The notes below the pieces were generated by a model. It was not told the origin of the DNA. It worked only from the letters and a program-made list of their open reading frames with translations, and ran no database searches. A program made the translations under genes and the position numbers. Positions 19,807-27,534 of a DNA stretch of 64,000 nucleotides are shown in pieces; position 1 is the stretch's first letter; each line of letters starts with the position of its first letter. Source of the stretch: Gryllotalpicola daejeonensis (GTDB taxonomy: Bacteria > Actinomycetota > Actinomycetes > Actinomycetales > Microbacteriaceae); contig NZ_BAABBV010000001.1 of assembly GCF_039538145.1 (NCBI RefSeq), positions 744,001-808,000 of the forward strand, given 5' to 3'.

Positions 19807-20847
19807 GTGAAGATCAAGAACGCGTTCACGCTCGGGCTCGTCGGCACGCTCGGCGTCGGACTCGGAGTTCTGATCCTCGCGTCGATCGTCAACCTGTCGA
19901 CGGTCATCACGTACATCGGTGCCGCGCTGTTCATCGCTCTCGGCCTCGAGCCGCTGATCGAGTTCCTCGCCAGGCGCGGCGTGCCCCGCTGGGCATCCAT
20001 CGTCATCGTCTTCGTGGTCATCCTCGGGGTCGCGACCGGCGTGATCCTGGCGATCGTGCCCGTGATCATCGAGCAGAGCTCGCAACTCGTGCAGTCGGTC
20101 ACCGACTTCGTCGATCAGGGCACGTACCAGCAGTGGTATCAGTGGCTGCAGTCGCAGTTCGAGCCGGGCGTCGTCGACAACGCGGTGAGCCAGATGTGGA
20201 CGGAACTGCAGAAGCACCTCGGCACCATCACGGGCGGGGTGCTGCAGGCCGGCCTCGGGCTGATCACGGGCGCGTTCGGCGTGCTGATCGTGCTGATCCT
20301 CACGGTCTACTTCGCCGCGAGCCTCAAGAACATCAAACGCGGGGCGTATGCGCTGGTGCCGGCGAGCAAGCGCCGCCGCTTCATCGACATCGCCGAGCAG
20401 GTCACCGACTCCGTCGGGAAGTACGTGATCGGCCAGGTGTCGCTCGCGCTCGTGAACGGCATCCTCTCGGCGATCTTCCTGAGCATCATCCGCGCGCCGT
20501 ACCCGATGCTGCTCGCGGTGATCGCCTTCGCGTTCTCGCTCGTGCCGCTCGTCGGCACCCTGACGGGATCTGCCCTGATCTGCCTGCTGACGCTGCTGCT
20601 CGGCTCGCCGCTGACTGCGCTCGTCGCGGCGATCTACTACCTCATCTACATGCAGGTCGAGGCATACGTGCTGAGCCCGCGCATCATGAACCGCGCCGTC
20701 GCCGTGCCCGGTGCCCTGGTGGTCGTCGCGGCACTCGCGGGCGGCACCCTGCTCGGCGTGCTCGGGGCGCTCATCGCGATCCCCTTCGCGGCCTCTGTGC
20801 TGCTGATCGTCCGCCAGGTCGTGATCCCGCGCCAGAACGAGCTGTGA
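19807..20847 (+). CDS. AI-2E (UPF0118/PerM) family membrane transporter
   Basis: The 346-residue protein has about eight predicted membrane helices, with pairs at the N-terminus (around 10-35 and 40-85) and clustered in the second half. A long extracytoplasmic segment lies between (about 90-150), and the family segment VPLVGTLTGSALICLL is in the C-terminal half. Family members export autoinducer-2 or exchange sodium for protons; which applies here is unknown. It follows the coiled-coil gene by 23 nt but appears to have its own leaderless promoter, and its stop is 10 nt from the convergent hydrolase gene. Confidence 0.85.
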   Translation: MKIKNAFTLGLVGTLGVGLGVLILASIVNLSTVITYIGAALFIALGLEPLIEFLARRGVPRWASIVIVFVVILGVATGVILAIVPVIIEQSSQLVQSVTDFVDQGTYQQWYQWLQSQFEPGVVDNAVSQMWTELQKHLGTITGGVLQAGLGLITGAFGVLIVLILTVYFAASLKNIKRGAYALVPASKRRRFIDIAEQVTDSVGKYVIGQVSLALVNGILSAIFLSIIRAPYPMLLAVIAFAFSLVPLVGTLTGSALICLLTLLLGSPLTALVAAIYYLIYMQVEAYVLSPRIMNRAVAVPGALVVVAALAGGTLLGVLGALIAIPFAASVLLIVRQVVIPRQNEL

Positions 20848-20857
20848 GACCGGCCGT

Positions 20858-21583
20858 CTAGAGCTCGTAGGTCTCGGGCAGCGGCAGCGCCGCCGGGTTG
20901 ACCGCCCGCACGATCTCGGTGAGCACTGTGCGGGTCTGCGCCTCACCGACCCAGAGGTGCTTGCCGCCTGGGACGGCGAGGAACTCCGCCTCAGGGACCG
21001 CCTCGCGGAAGATCGGCTCGGCCTGCTCGGGCCGCAGGAAGTCGTCGAGCTCAGGAACCAGCACCACCATCCGCTTTCCCGAACCGTGCCAGGCAGCGAG
21101 CTCGTCGCGGGTCGCACGGTGCAGCGGCGGCGAGAGCAGACTGACGCCCTCGATCTCATCGTGAGCGAGCCCGTACTTGATGGCGACCTCGGTGCCGAAC
21201 GACCAGCCGACGAGCCAGGGGCGGGGCAGCTCTCGGTCGCGCGCGAAGCGCACCGCGGCCTCGAGGTCGAAGCGCTCGGTGACGCCCTCGCCGAATGCCC
21301 CGTCGCTCGTGCCGCGCGGGGACGAGGTGCCGCGTGTGTTGAAGCGCAGCACCGCCAGGTCAGCGAGGGCGGGAAGTCGAGCGGCCGCCTTGCGCAGGAT
21401 GTGCGAGTCCATGAAGCCGCCGTGCGTCGGCAGCGGATGCAGCGTGATGAGGGTCGCGACCGGATGCCTGTCGAGAGGAGTCGCGAGCTCGCCGACCAGG
21501 CGAAGCCGGTCGAGGGTCGTGAACTCGACCTCTTCCCGAACGGCGGGAAGCTCAACGCCCGCACGGACCTCCACCACGGTCAC
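20858..21583 (-). CDS. Alpha/beta-fold hydrolase
   Basis: This 241-residue alpha/beta hydrolase has the nucleophile elbow GWSFGTE, an acidic residue in ELDDFL and a C-terminal histidine in PGGKHLW, which together form a plausible catalytic triad. The oxyanion region reads LHPLPTHGGFMDS. Related actinobacterial proteins resemble small serine esterases or peptidases of the YfhR/KFB type; substrate unknown. Its GTG start overlaps the stop of the upstream zinc-binding protein gene (GTGA), so both are made from one message and may work together. Confidence 0.85.
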   Translation of the reverse strand: MTVVEVRAGVELPAVREEVEFTTLDRLRLVGELATPLDRHPVATLITLHPLPTHGGFMDSHILRKAAARLPALADLAVLRFNTRGTSSPRGTSDGAFGEGVTERFDLEAAVRFARDRELPRPWLVGWSFGTEVAIKYGLAHDEIEGVSLLSPPLHRATRDELAAWHGSGKRMVVLVPELDDFLRPEQAEPIFREAVPEAEFLAVPGGKHLWVGEAQTRTVLTEIVRAVNPAALPLPETYEL

Positions 21584-21879
21584 GCGATCCTCCAGCAGTG
21601 CGTGTGCCAGTGCCGCCGACCGGAGAGGTCGGCGGCGTCGCCCAGCACGCCGTCGGCGCGCCAGACGGCGACGTGCTCGACGCCTGGCGCCACCTCACGC
21701 CCACAGCCGGGGCAGACGTAGCTCTTGCGGGCGTTCGCCGCAGAGATGGGCTGAACCGTGTAGCTCGCGCCGCGGCGCGTCTCCGTGCGCCGCCAACCGA
21801 GCGTCAGCCGTTCGATGTCGAGCTCAGACGAATCGTCCCCGGCGGTCTTGCGACCCCGGGGACGATTGCTGCGCGGCAT
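21580..21879 (-). CDS. Small conserved actinobacterial protein with Cys/His zinc site
   Basis: The 99-residue protein has a basic N-terminus (PRSNRPRGRK) and a probable zinc site: CPGC in residues 57-60 and HWHTHCW at 89-95. Homologues are widespread in actinobacteria, where they are sometimes called ATP/GTP-binding proteins without evidence. Function unknown. The ATG is preceded at 7 nt by TAGGCT, so the transcript is probably leaderless, and the gene is coupled by a 4-nt overlap to the hydrolase downstream. Confidence 0.75.
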   Translation of the reverse strand: MPRSNRPRGRKTAGDDSSELDIERLTLGWRRTETRRGASYTVQPISAANARKSYVCPGCGREVAPGVEHVAVWRADGVLGDAADLSGRRHWHTHCWRIA

Positions 21880-21886
21880 GGATTCC

Positions 21887-21892
21887 AGCCTA
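21887..21892 (-). promoter_or_regulatory. leaderless-type -10 of the zinc-site protein and hydrolase
   Basis: Minus-strand TAGGCT ends 7 nt before ATG 21879. Confidence 0.5.
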
Positions 21893-21915
21893 CGCGAGTC
21901 GGTTGTGCGCTCGGC

Positions 21916-22626
21916 TCAATACCAGCCGGTGGACTGCGAGTGGCCCCACGCGCCGCAGGGGTTCGTGTAGCGGCCGGTGATGTACCCCATGCCCCACTTG
22001 ATCTGCGTCTCGTAGTTGTTCTGCCAGTCGGGACCCGCGCTCGACATCTTGCTGCCGGGAAGGGCCTGCGGGATGCCATAGGCGCCGCTCGGGTTCGAGG
22101 CGTGCACGTTCCAGCCGGATTCGCGGTTCCAGAGCGACACGAGGCAGTTGAACTGGTCGTCGCCCATGCCCAGCGAGGCGAGGTAGGTCTTCGCCCACGC
22201 CTGCGCGGTGCCAGGGGCTGCGGGCGGAGCAACCGGCGCCGCGGCGGTCGCGGTCGCGGTCGTCTGCGTCGACGACGCCTGCGACGGTGTCTTCGTCGGG
22301 GTCGGCTTCGGCGTCGGCTTGGGCGGCACCGCAGCGGTGAACTGGTCGCGCTGCACCGCCACCGGCTGGTAGTCGGCGCCGACGTCGAGCGCCTGCGGCT
22401 GCTGGCCGGCGTATCGGTCGGTCACATGCGCGAACTGCAGGGAGGCATCTGCGGTCGCGAAGCTGTTCGGGTTGACCAGGTTGATGAGCACGAACCCTGC
22501 GATAGCTGCGACAGCCAGCAGGACCACGATCGGCCTGGACTTCTTCTTGAATGAATTGTGCATAGTTGTGACGGGGCGGCCGGCGGCATCTGCCGTCTTG
22601 GTTGCTACGCGCCTACCCACGATCAC
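21916..22626 (-). CDS. Secreted lysozyme-like/transglycosylase-fold protein
   Basis: From GTG 22626 the protein has 236 residues; an ATG at 22563 (starting HNSFKKK) is the other likely start and would give the usual signal-anchor layout. A hydrophobic segment follows KKKSRP, then a Pro/Thr/Lys/Ala-rich wall-spanning linker, and a C-terminal lysozyme-like domain with the putative catalytic Glu in WNRESGWNV and the family run PSGAYGIPQALPG. Two cysteines (FNCLV and TNPCGAWG) may form a disulfide. It probably cleaves or binds peptidoglycan outside the cell. A near-canonical sigma-70 promoter sits just upstream. Confidence 0.85.
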   Translation of the reverse strand: MIVGRRVATKTADAAGRPVTTMHNSFKKKSRPIVVLLAVAAIAGFVLINLVNPNSFATADASLQFAHVTDRYAGQQPQALDVGADYQPVAVQRDQFTAAVPPKPTPKPTPTKTPSQASSTQTTATATAAAPVAPPAAPGTAQAWAKTYLASLGMGDDQFNCLVSLWNRESGWNVHASNPSGAYGIPQALPGSKMSSAGPDWQNNYETQIKWGMGYITGRYTNPCGAWGHSQSTGWY

Positions 22627-22629
22627 AGA

Positions 22630-22658
22630 ACCATAACGGCGCGGTGGGCGGTTGCCAA
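22630..22658 (-). promoter_or_regulatory. Near-canonical -35/-10 promoter of the lysozyme-like gene
   Basis: On the minus strand TTGGCA (22653-22658) and TATGGT (22630-22635) are separated by exactly 17 nt. This is one of the best matches to the housekeeping sigma consensus in the window. Transcription would begin around 22623, at or just inside the GTG start. Confidence 0.65.
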
Positions 22659-22675
22659 ACCAGAATCCACAGCGG

Positions 22676-23215
22676 TCATCGCACCGCCAGCATCACGTCG
22701 GTCACGGAATCGAGCAGCAGATCGACCTGCGCCTCGGTGTATCCGCCGCGCTGCGGACGGAAGGTGACCGTGCGGACCTCGTCGACGGTCACGGGCAACC
22801 CTTCAGCGAAATACCTGATCAGACGGGAGGAAAACCGGTCGACCTCCGCCGTGTTGTACCCGAGCGTGAGGGGCCCGGTGCGCGTGAAGCGGTGCTTGTC
22901 CGGGCGGTTGAGGCGGTTGACGATCACCTGCGCCAACTCACGCGCCCGACCGAACCATTCCTTTTCTCCGAGTTCGCTCCGAGCGCGCTGCCGCTCGCGC
23001 TCGGCGAAGACATCCTCGAGGCGCTCGAGCGCCGCGTCGACCGCGCTCGGCTCGTAGCCGTCCTTCGTGAGGTCGAACGCAGTGCGGCGGATGTCGACCG
23101 CCGTCAGCCCGGTGCTGCGCCCGTCGAACACCGCTCGGGCCTTCGTCAGGAACTCATCGACTTGCGCGGCACTGTAGCCGCGCTTCTTCGGGCCGACAGT
23201 GGGGAAACTCGTCAC
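22676..23215 (-). CDS. DivIVA-domain repeat protein
   Basis: The 179-residue protein contains four copies of the DivIVA signature G-Y-x4-V-D at Tyr positions 13 (GYSAAQVD), 53 (GYEPSAVD), 119 (GYNTAEVD) and 158 (GYTEAQVD). This matches the actinobacterial DivIVA-repeat family. It lacks the long coiled coil of true DivIVA, so a scaffold or adaptor role in envelope growth is inferred. The GTG at 23215 has GGAG five nt upstream, immediately after the cdsA stop, with an 8-nt gap, so it is co-transcribed with cdsA, which makes CDP-diacylglycerol for phospholipids. Confidence 0.8.
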   Translation of the reverse strand: MTSFPTVGPKKRGYSAAQVDEFLTKARAVFDGRSTGLTAVDIRRTAFDLTKDGYEPSAVDAALERLEDVFAERERQRARSELGEKEWFGRARELAQVIVNRLNRPDKHRFTRTGPLTLGYNTAEVDRFSSRLIRYFAEGLPVTVDEVRTVTFRPQRGGYTEAQVDLLLDSVTDVMLAVR

Positions 23216-23223
23216 GGGACTCC

Positions 23224-24210
23224 TCACGAGAACAGCGGATAGAAGATCAGATACAGGGCGTAGGTCGCGGCCACCGAGGGCAGGATCGAGTCCAGGCGGT
23301 CGAGCACCCCGCCGTGGCCCGGCAGCCACGAGCTCATGTCCTTGATGCCGATGTCGCGCTTGATCAGCGACTCGGCGAGGTCGCCGACCGTCGCGGTCAC
23401 CAGCAGCACCGGGCCGATCACGAGGCCGAACCACCACGGCACGTGCAGCATGAACAGCGAGAGCAGCACACCGGCGATGATCGCCGCGGCCCCAGCCCCG
23501 GCGAAGCCCTCCCACGTCTTGCTCGGGCTGATGGTCGGCACCATCTTGTGGCGGCCGAGATTCAGGCCGGCCGCATACGCGCCGGTGTCCGTCGCGACGA
23601 CGATGATGAGAGCCGCGAGCAACCACCAGCGGCCACCAGGCGACGACTGCGGTGAGACGAGCAGGACCGCGAGGCTCGCCAGCAACCCGACATATGCCTG
23701 AACGAGAATGGATGCTGCGAGGTCGCGCAGCAGGGCATCCCCGCCGCCACGACGGCTCGGCCACGCATACTCGATCAGCCTCCACAGCACGACGAACGCG
23801 GCGGCCGCGATGAAGACGAGCCAGCGCAGCTCTGCGCCGAGATAGTAGGACGCCGGGATCAGGGCGAGCGCCGCGATGACGCTCGCGGTGCGCGGGATGT
23901 CGCGGCCGCTCCCCCGCAGCGCCGTGCTGAGCTCCGCCACCCCGAATGCGACGATCGCCGCGCCGACGAGCATGAACAGCTCCGGAATGAACAGCAGGCT
24001 CGCGAGCACGAGCGCGCCTGCACCCACTCCGATCAGGATCGCGAGAATCAGGTTGCGACCGGTGCGCGCGCGAATGCGCTCGTTGACCTCGTCGAACTGG
24101 GCACGGGCGTTCTCGAACTGCGCGCGGGATTCCTGGAGCTGTCGCTCGATATCGGCGCGCGCGGCCTGGGCTTGCGCCTTGAAGTCGGGGCCCTGCGGCC
24201 GCTGCGCCAT
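23224..24210 (-). CDS. cdsA: Phosphatidate cytidylyltransferase CdsA
   Basis: CdsA makes CDP-diacylglycerol from phosphatidate and CTP at the membrane. The 328-residue protein starts with a basic/acidic amphipathic helix (about 1-50, LQESRAQFENARAQFDEVNERI) and then has roughly eight membrane helices. The family signature is near the C-terminus: SLIKRDIGIKDMSSWLPGHG followed by GGVLDRLDS. It lies 4 nt after frr and 8 nt before the DivIVA-repeat gene, the common actinobacterial order pyrH-frr-cdsA. Confidence 0.95.
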   Translation of the reverse strand: MAQRPQGPDFKAQAQAARADIERQLQESRAQFENARAQFDEVNERIRARTGRNLILAILIGVGAGALVLASLLFIPELFMLVGAAIVAFGVAELSTALRGSGRDIPRTASVIAALALIPASYYLGAELRWLVFIAAAAFVVLWRLIEYAWPSRRGGGDALLRDLAASILVQAYVGLLASLAVLLVSPQSSPGGRWWLLAALIIVVATDTGAYAAGLNLGRHKMVPTISPSKTWEGFAGAGAAAIIAGVLLSLFMLHVPWWFGLVIGPVLLVTATVGDLAESLIKRDIGIKDMSSWLPGHGGVLDRLDSILPSVAATYALYLIFYPLFS

Positions 24211-24214
24211 GGGG

Positions 24215-24766
24215 TCAGACCTCGAGAAGTTCGGCTTCCTTGCGGGTGAGCGCCTCGTCGATCTGGTCGACGTGCTTCTTCGTCAACGCGTCGAGCTCCT
24301 TCTCGGCGCGGGCGATCTCGTCTTCGCCCACCTCTTTCAGCGAGTCCAGCTCGTCCTTGGCACGACGGCGGATGTTGCGGATCGAGACCCGCGCCTCCTC
24401 CGCCTTCGCGCGCACGACCTTGACGTAGTCCTTGCGGCGCTCCTCCGTCAGCTCGGGCATCGTGATGCGGATGATGTTGCCGTCGTTGTTCGGCGTGACG
24501 CCGAGGTCGGGGCGGGCGACGATGGCCTTCTCGATCTCTTTGAGCGCCGTCTTGTCGAAGGGCTGGATGAGGATGACACGCGCCTCAGGCACCTGCAGCG
24601 AGGCGAGCTGCTGCAGCGGCGTGGGGCTGCCGTAGTACTCGACCATCACGCGCGAGAACAACTGGGGGTTCGCGCGGCCGGTGCGGACCTCTGAGAAGTC
24701 CTCCTTCGCGGCTTCGACGGACTTGCCCATGCGTTCGGTCGCGTCGGACAGGACATCAGCGATCAC
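24215..24766 (-). CDS. frr: Ribosome recycling factor
   Basis: RRF splits post-termination ribosomes with EF-G. The 183-residue product is the normal length, with EVRTGRANPQLF near the N-terminus and the C-terminal helix EELRK-like runs (ITMPELTEERRKDYVKVV, VSIRNIRRRAKDEL). The start is GTG 24766, chosen because AAGGAG lies 5 nt upstream and homologues begin at this point. It is 47 nt downstream of pyrH. Confidence 0.97.
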   Translation of the reverse strand: MIADVLSDATERMGKSVEAAKEDFSEVRTGRANPQLFSRVMVEYYGSPTPLQQLASLQVPEARVILIQPFDKTALKEIEKAIVARPDLGVTPNNDGNIIRITMPELTEERRKDYVKVVRAKAEEARVSIRNIRRRAKDELDSLKEVGEDEIARAEKELDALTKKHVDQIDEALTRKEAELLEV

Positions 24767-24813
24767 GGTAGCTCCTTCGTAGAACTGTCGGGTCGAGTCT
24801 ATCGACGCTCTCG

Positions 24814-25527
24814 TCAGTGGGTGACGAGCGTGCCGATCGGCTCGCCGAGCAGAGCCGCCCTCACGTTGCCCTCCGGCTGCATGCCGAACACCTGCATCGG
24901 CATCCGGTTGTCCATGCACAGGCTGAAGGCGGTCGAGTCGACGACCTTGAGGCCACGTCGCAGCGCGTCCTGGTAGGTGAGCCGGTCGATCTTCGTGGCG
25001 GTGGGGTCGTGCTTGGGGTCTGCGGTGTACACACCGTCGACGCCGTTCTTGGCCACGAGCACGGCGTCGGCGCCGATCTCGAGGGCACGCTGCGCCGCGA
25101 CGGTGTCGGTGGAGAAGTACGGAAGGCCGGCGCCGGCGCCGAAGATCACGATGCGGCCCTTCTCGAGGTGGCGCTCCGCACGACGCGGGATGTAGGGCTC
25201 GGCGACCTGCGTCATCGCGATCGCCGACTGCACGCGGGTCTCAGCCCCGGCCTGCTCGAGGAAGTCCTGCAGGGCGAGAGCGTTCATGACGGTGCCGAGC
25301 ATGCCCATGTAGTCGGCCCGGCCGCGGTCCATGCCGCGCTGGCTGAGTTCGGCGCCGCGGAAGAAGTTGCCGCCGCCGACCACCACCGCGACTTCGACGG
25401 AGCGCGCCGCCTCGGCGATCTCGCGCGCGAGCGCCGCGATGACGTCGGGGTTCACCCCGAGGGAGCCTGCGCCGAACGCCTCGCCCGAGAGCTTGAGAAG
25501 GACTCTGCGCTTCGTGTCGTCTGCCAT
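24814..25527 (-). CDS. pyrH: UMP kinase
   Basis: PyrH phosphorylates UMP to UDP using ATP. The 237-residue protein has LLKLSGEAFG, VVGGGNFFRG and the uridine-binding GTVMNALALQDFLE and AEPYIPRRAERHLEKGRIVIF segments of the amino-acid kinase family. GGAAGGA precedes the ATG. It follows the tsf terminator and has its own promoter candidate, then runs into frr and cdsA. Confidence 0.97.
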   Translation of the reverse strand: MADDTKRRVLLKLSGEAFGAGSLGVNPDVIAALAREIAEAARSVEVAVVVGGGNFFRGAELSQRGMDRGRADYMGMLGTVMNALALQDFLEQAGAETRVQSAIAMTQVAEPYIPRRAERHLEKGRIVIFGAGAGLPYFSTDTVAAQRALEIGADAVLVAKNGVDGVYTADPKHDPTATKIDRLTYQDALRRGLKVVDSTAFSLCMDNRMPMQVFGMQPEGNVRAALLGEPIGTLVTH

Positions 25528-25569
25528 CTGGTGGTGTCGTCCTTCCGGTGTGGGTCTGCTCTGTGGTCG

Positions 25570-25575
25570 AGGTTA
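25570..25575 (-). promoter_or_regulatory. -10 of the pyrH-frr-cdsA unit
   Basis: Minus-strand TAACCT lies between the tsf terminator and pyrH and would give a leader of about 35-40 nt containing GGAAGGA. Confidence 0.45.
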
Positions 25576-25608
25576 GCTGGTGGGCAGCGCCCGGCGCGCG
25601 GGCGCGCG

Positions 25609-25645
25609 AAAAAGGGGTCCGGATGCCTCATGCATCCGGACCCCC
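25609..25645 (-). terminator. Strong intrinsic terminator of rpsB-tsf
   Basis: A perfect 13-bp stem (GGGGTCCGGATGC at 25614-25626 with GCATCCGGACCCC at 25632-25644) with a 5-nt loop is followed on the minus strand by five T residues (25613-25609). It ends the tsf message just before the pyrH promoter. Confidence 0.9.
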
Positions 25646-25655
25646 ATGTGTTGTG

Positions 25656-26483
25656 TTACGCGCCGACCTTGAAGCGGGCGAAACCGGTGATCGTCAGGCC
25701 CGCGTTCTGCGCGACCTTTCCGACCGTGAGCGAGTTGTCCTTCGCGTAGTCCTGCTCGAGCAGGGCGACCTGCTTGTAGTAGGCGCCGAGACGGCCCTCG
25801 ACGATCTTCGGAAGGATCGCCTCGGGCTTGCCCTCCTGGCGCGAGATCTCCTCGACGATGCGGCGCTCGTTGTCGACCTTGTCGGCCGGGACCTCGTCGC
25901 GCGTGACGTAGTCGGGGTTCGCGAACGAGATGTGCTGCGCGATGCTGCGGGCGGTCTCCTCGTCGGAGCCGGTGTACGCGACGACGACGCCGACCTGCGG
26001 GGGCAGGTCCTTCGAGGTCTTGTGCAGGTAGATCGCGAACGCGTCGCCCGTCAGGTACGCAACGCGGCGCAGGACGATCTTCTCGCCGATGACAGCGGCC
26101 TGGTCCTCGATGACGTCGGCGACGGTCTTGGTCGCGGCGGGGGCGGCGAGCGCCTCCTCCAGCGACTTCGCGCCGGCGAGCACGACGGCCTCGAGCACGC
26201 CGTCGGCGAGGGCGATGAACTTGTCGTTCTTAGCGACGAAGTCGGTCTCGCACGCGAGCTCGATGAGCCACGCCTCGTTGCCCTTCTCGCGAGCGGCCAC
26301 GAGGCCCTCGCTCGTCGAGCGGTCTGCACGCTTGGCGTTGCCCTTCGCGCCCTTCAGGCGCAGGATCTCGGTCGCCTTCTCAAGGTCGCCGTCGGCTTCC
26401 TCGAGGGCCTTCTTGGTGTCGACCATGCCGGTGCCGAGCTGCTCACGCAGCGCCTTGATGTCGGCGATGCTGATGGTTGCCAT
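25656..26483 (-). CDS. tsf: Elongation factor Ts
   Basis: EF-Ts is the guanine nucleotide exchange factor for EF-Tu. The 275-residue protein begins with the UBA-like domain and signature LREQLGTGMVDTKKALEEADGD, followed by core domains with ELACETDFVAKND and IAQHISFANPDYV. It is 52 nt downstream of rpsB and ends 11 nt before a strong terminator. Confidence 0.98.
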   Translation of the reverse strand: MATISIADIKALREQLGTGMVDTKKALEEADGDLEKATEILRLKGAKGNAKRADRSTSEGLVAAREKGNEAWLIELACETDFVAKNDKFIALADGVLEAVVLAGAKSLEEALAAPAATKTVADVIEDQAAVIGEKIVLRRVAYLTGDAFAIYLHKTSKDLPPQVGVVVAYTGSDEETARSIAQHISFANPDYVTRDEVPADKVDNERRIVEEISRQEGKPEAILPKIVEGRLGAYYKQVALLEQDYAKDNSLTVGKVAQNAGLTITGFARFKVGA

Positions 26484-26535
26484 TCCTCTGGAACTCCCTG
26501 TTGTGAGTGTTGTGAGCGGTGAGGGGGTGCGAGTC

Positions 26536-27372
26536 TTACTCGGCGCTGGCGGCCGGCTCGGCCTCCGCGACCTTCTCGGTCTCGGCGCTCGACTGCGCAG
26601 GGGTGGCCTCGTCGGCGTCGCCCGCGTTCAGGAGCTCCTGCTCCCACTCGGCCAGCGGCTCGGCCTCGTCGCCATCGGTCTGGCCGTGCTTGGACATGAG
26701 GCCCTCGGCGGCGGCGTCGGCGATGATGCGGGTCAGCAGCGCGACGGAGCGGATGGCGTCGTCGTTGCCCGGAATCGGGTAGTTGACCTCGTCGGGGTCG
26801 CAGTTGGTGTCGAGGATGCCGACCACGGGGATGCCGAGCTTCTCGGCCTCGTCGATGGCGAGGTGCTCCTTCTTGGTGTCGACGACCCAGATCGCGCTCG
26901 GGGTCTTCGTCAGGTTGCGGATGCCGCCGAGCGACTTGTGCAGCTTGTCGAGCTCACGCTTCTTGATCAGCAGCTCCTTCTTGGTGAAGCCGCTGGTGTT
27001 GCCCTCGAAGTCGAGCTCCTCGAGCTCCTTCATGCGGGCGAGGCGCTTCGAGACGGTGCTGAAGTTCGTGAGCAGGCCGCCGAGCCAGCGCTGGTTGACG
27101 TAGGGCTGGCCGACGCGGGTCGCCTGCTCGGCGATGGCCTGCTGGGCCTGCTTCTTGGTGCCGACGAAGAGGATGGTGCCGCCGTGTGCGACGGTCTCCT
27201 TCACGAAGTCGTACGCCTTGTCGATGTAGGTGAGCGACTGCTGCAGGTCGATGATGTAGGAGCCCGAGCGCTCGGTGAGGATGAAGCGCTTCATCTTCGG
27301 GTTCCAGCGGCGGGTCTGGTGCCCGAAGTGGACACCGCTGTCGAGCAGCTGGCGCATGGTGACGACGGCCAT
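26536..27372 (-). CDS. rpsB: 30S ribosomal protein S2
   Basis: The 278-residue S2 starts at ATG 27372, with AAAGGA 6 nt upstream and the N-terminus AVVTMRQLLDSGVHFGHQTR. Signatures such as FVGTKKQAQQAI and PVVGILDTNCDPDEVNYPIPGND are present. An acidic C-terminal tail (about 240-278) extends beyond the E. coli protein, as is usual in actinobacteria. It is co-transcribed with tsf. Confidence 0.98.
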   Translation of the reverse strand: MAVVTMRQLLDSGVHFGHQTRRWNPKMKRFILTERSGSYIIDLQQSLTYIDKAYDFVKETVAHGGTILFVGTKKQAQQAIAEQATRVGQPYVNQRWLGGLLTNFSTVSKRLARMKELEELDFEGNTSGFTKKELLIKKRELDKLHKSLGGIRNLTKTPSAIWVVDTKKEHLAIDEAEKLGIPVVGILDTNCDPDEVNYPIPGNDDAIRSVALLTRIIADAAAEGLMSKHGQTDGDEAEPLAEWEQELLNAGDADEATPAQSSAETEKVAEAEPAASAE

Positions 27373-27502
27373 GATCGTTCCTTTGTTCTTGAGGTTGATA
27401 GTCCTAGTGCCCGACACGCTCCCGCCCGCGACCGCATCGGCGGTGTTGGGACCTGGGGGAATTGTGCCGCCGACGATGAGCCGGCCACTGGGCACGCGTA
27501 GT
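27373..27502 (-). promoter_or_regulatory. rpsB leader with possible promoter
   Basis: This gene-free stretch separates the sugar permease from rpsB. Minus-strand GGCACAAT (CACAAT at 27461-27466) resembles the GGCAGAAT box before rplS and rpsP and would give a leader of about 80 nt. No good -35 is seen; AAAGGA is the ribosome site. Confidence 0.3.
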
Positions 27503-27521
27503 CACCCCGCCGAGCGGGGTG
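27503..27521 (-). terminator. Hairpin after the MFS permease gene
   Basis: CACCCCGC (27503-27510) pairs with GCGGGGTG (27514-27521) around a 3-nt loop, 14 nt after the permease stop. The T-tract is missing. Confidence 0.45.
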
Positions 27522-27534
27522 CTCGCAAAGTCTA

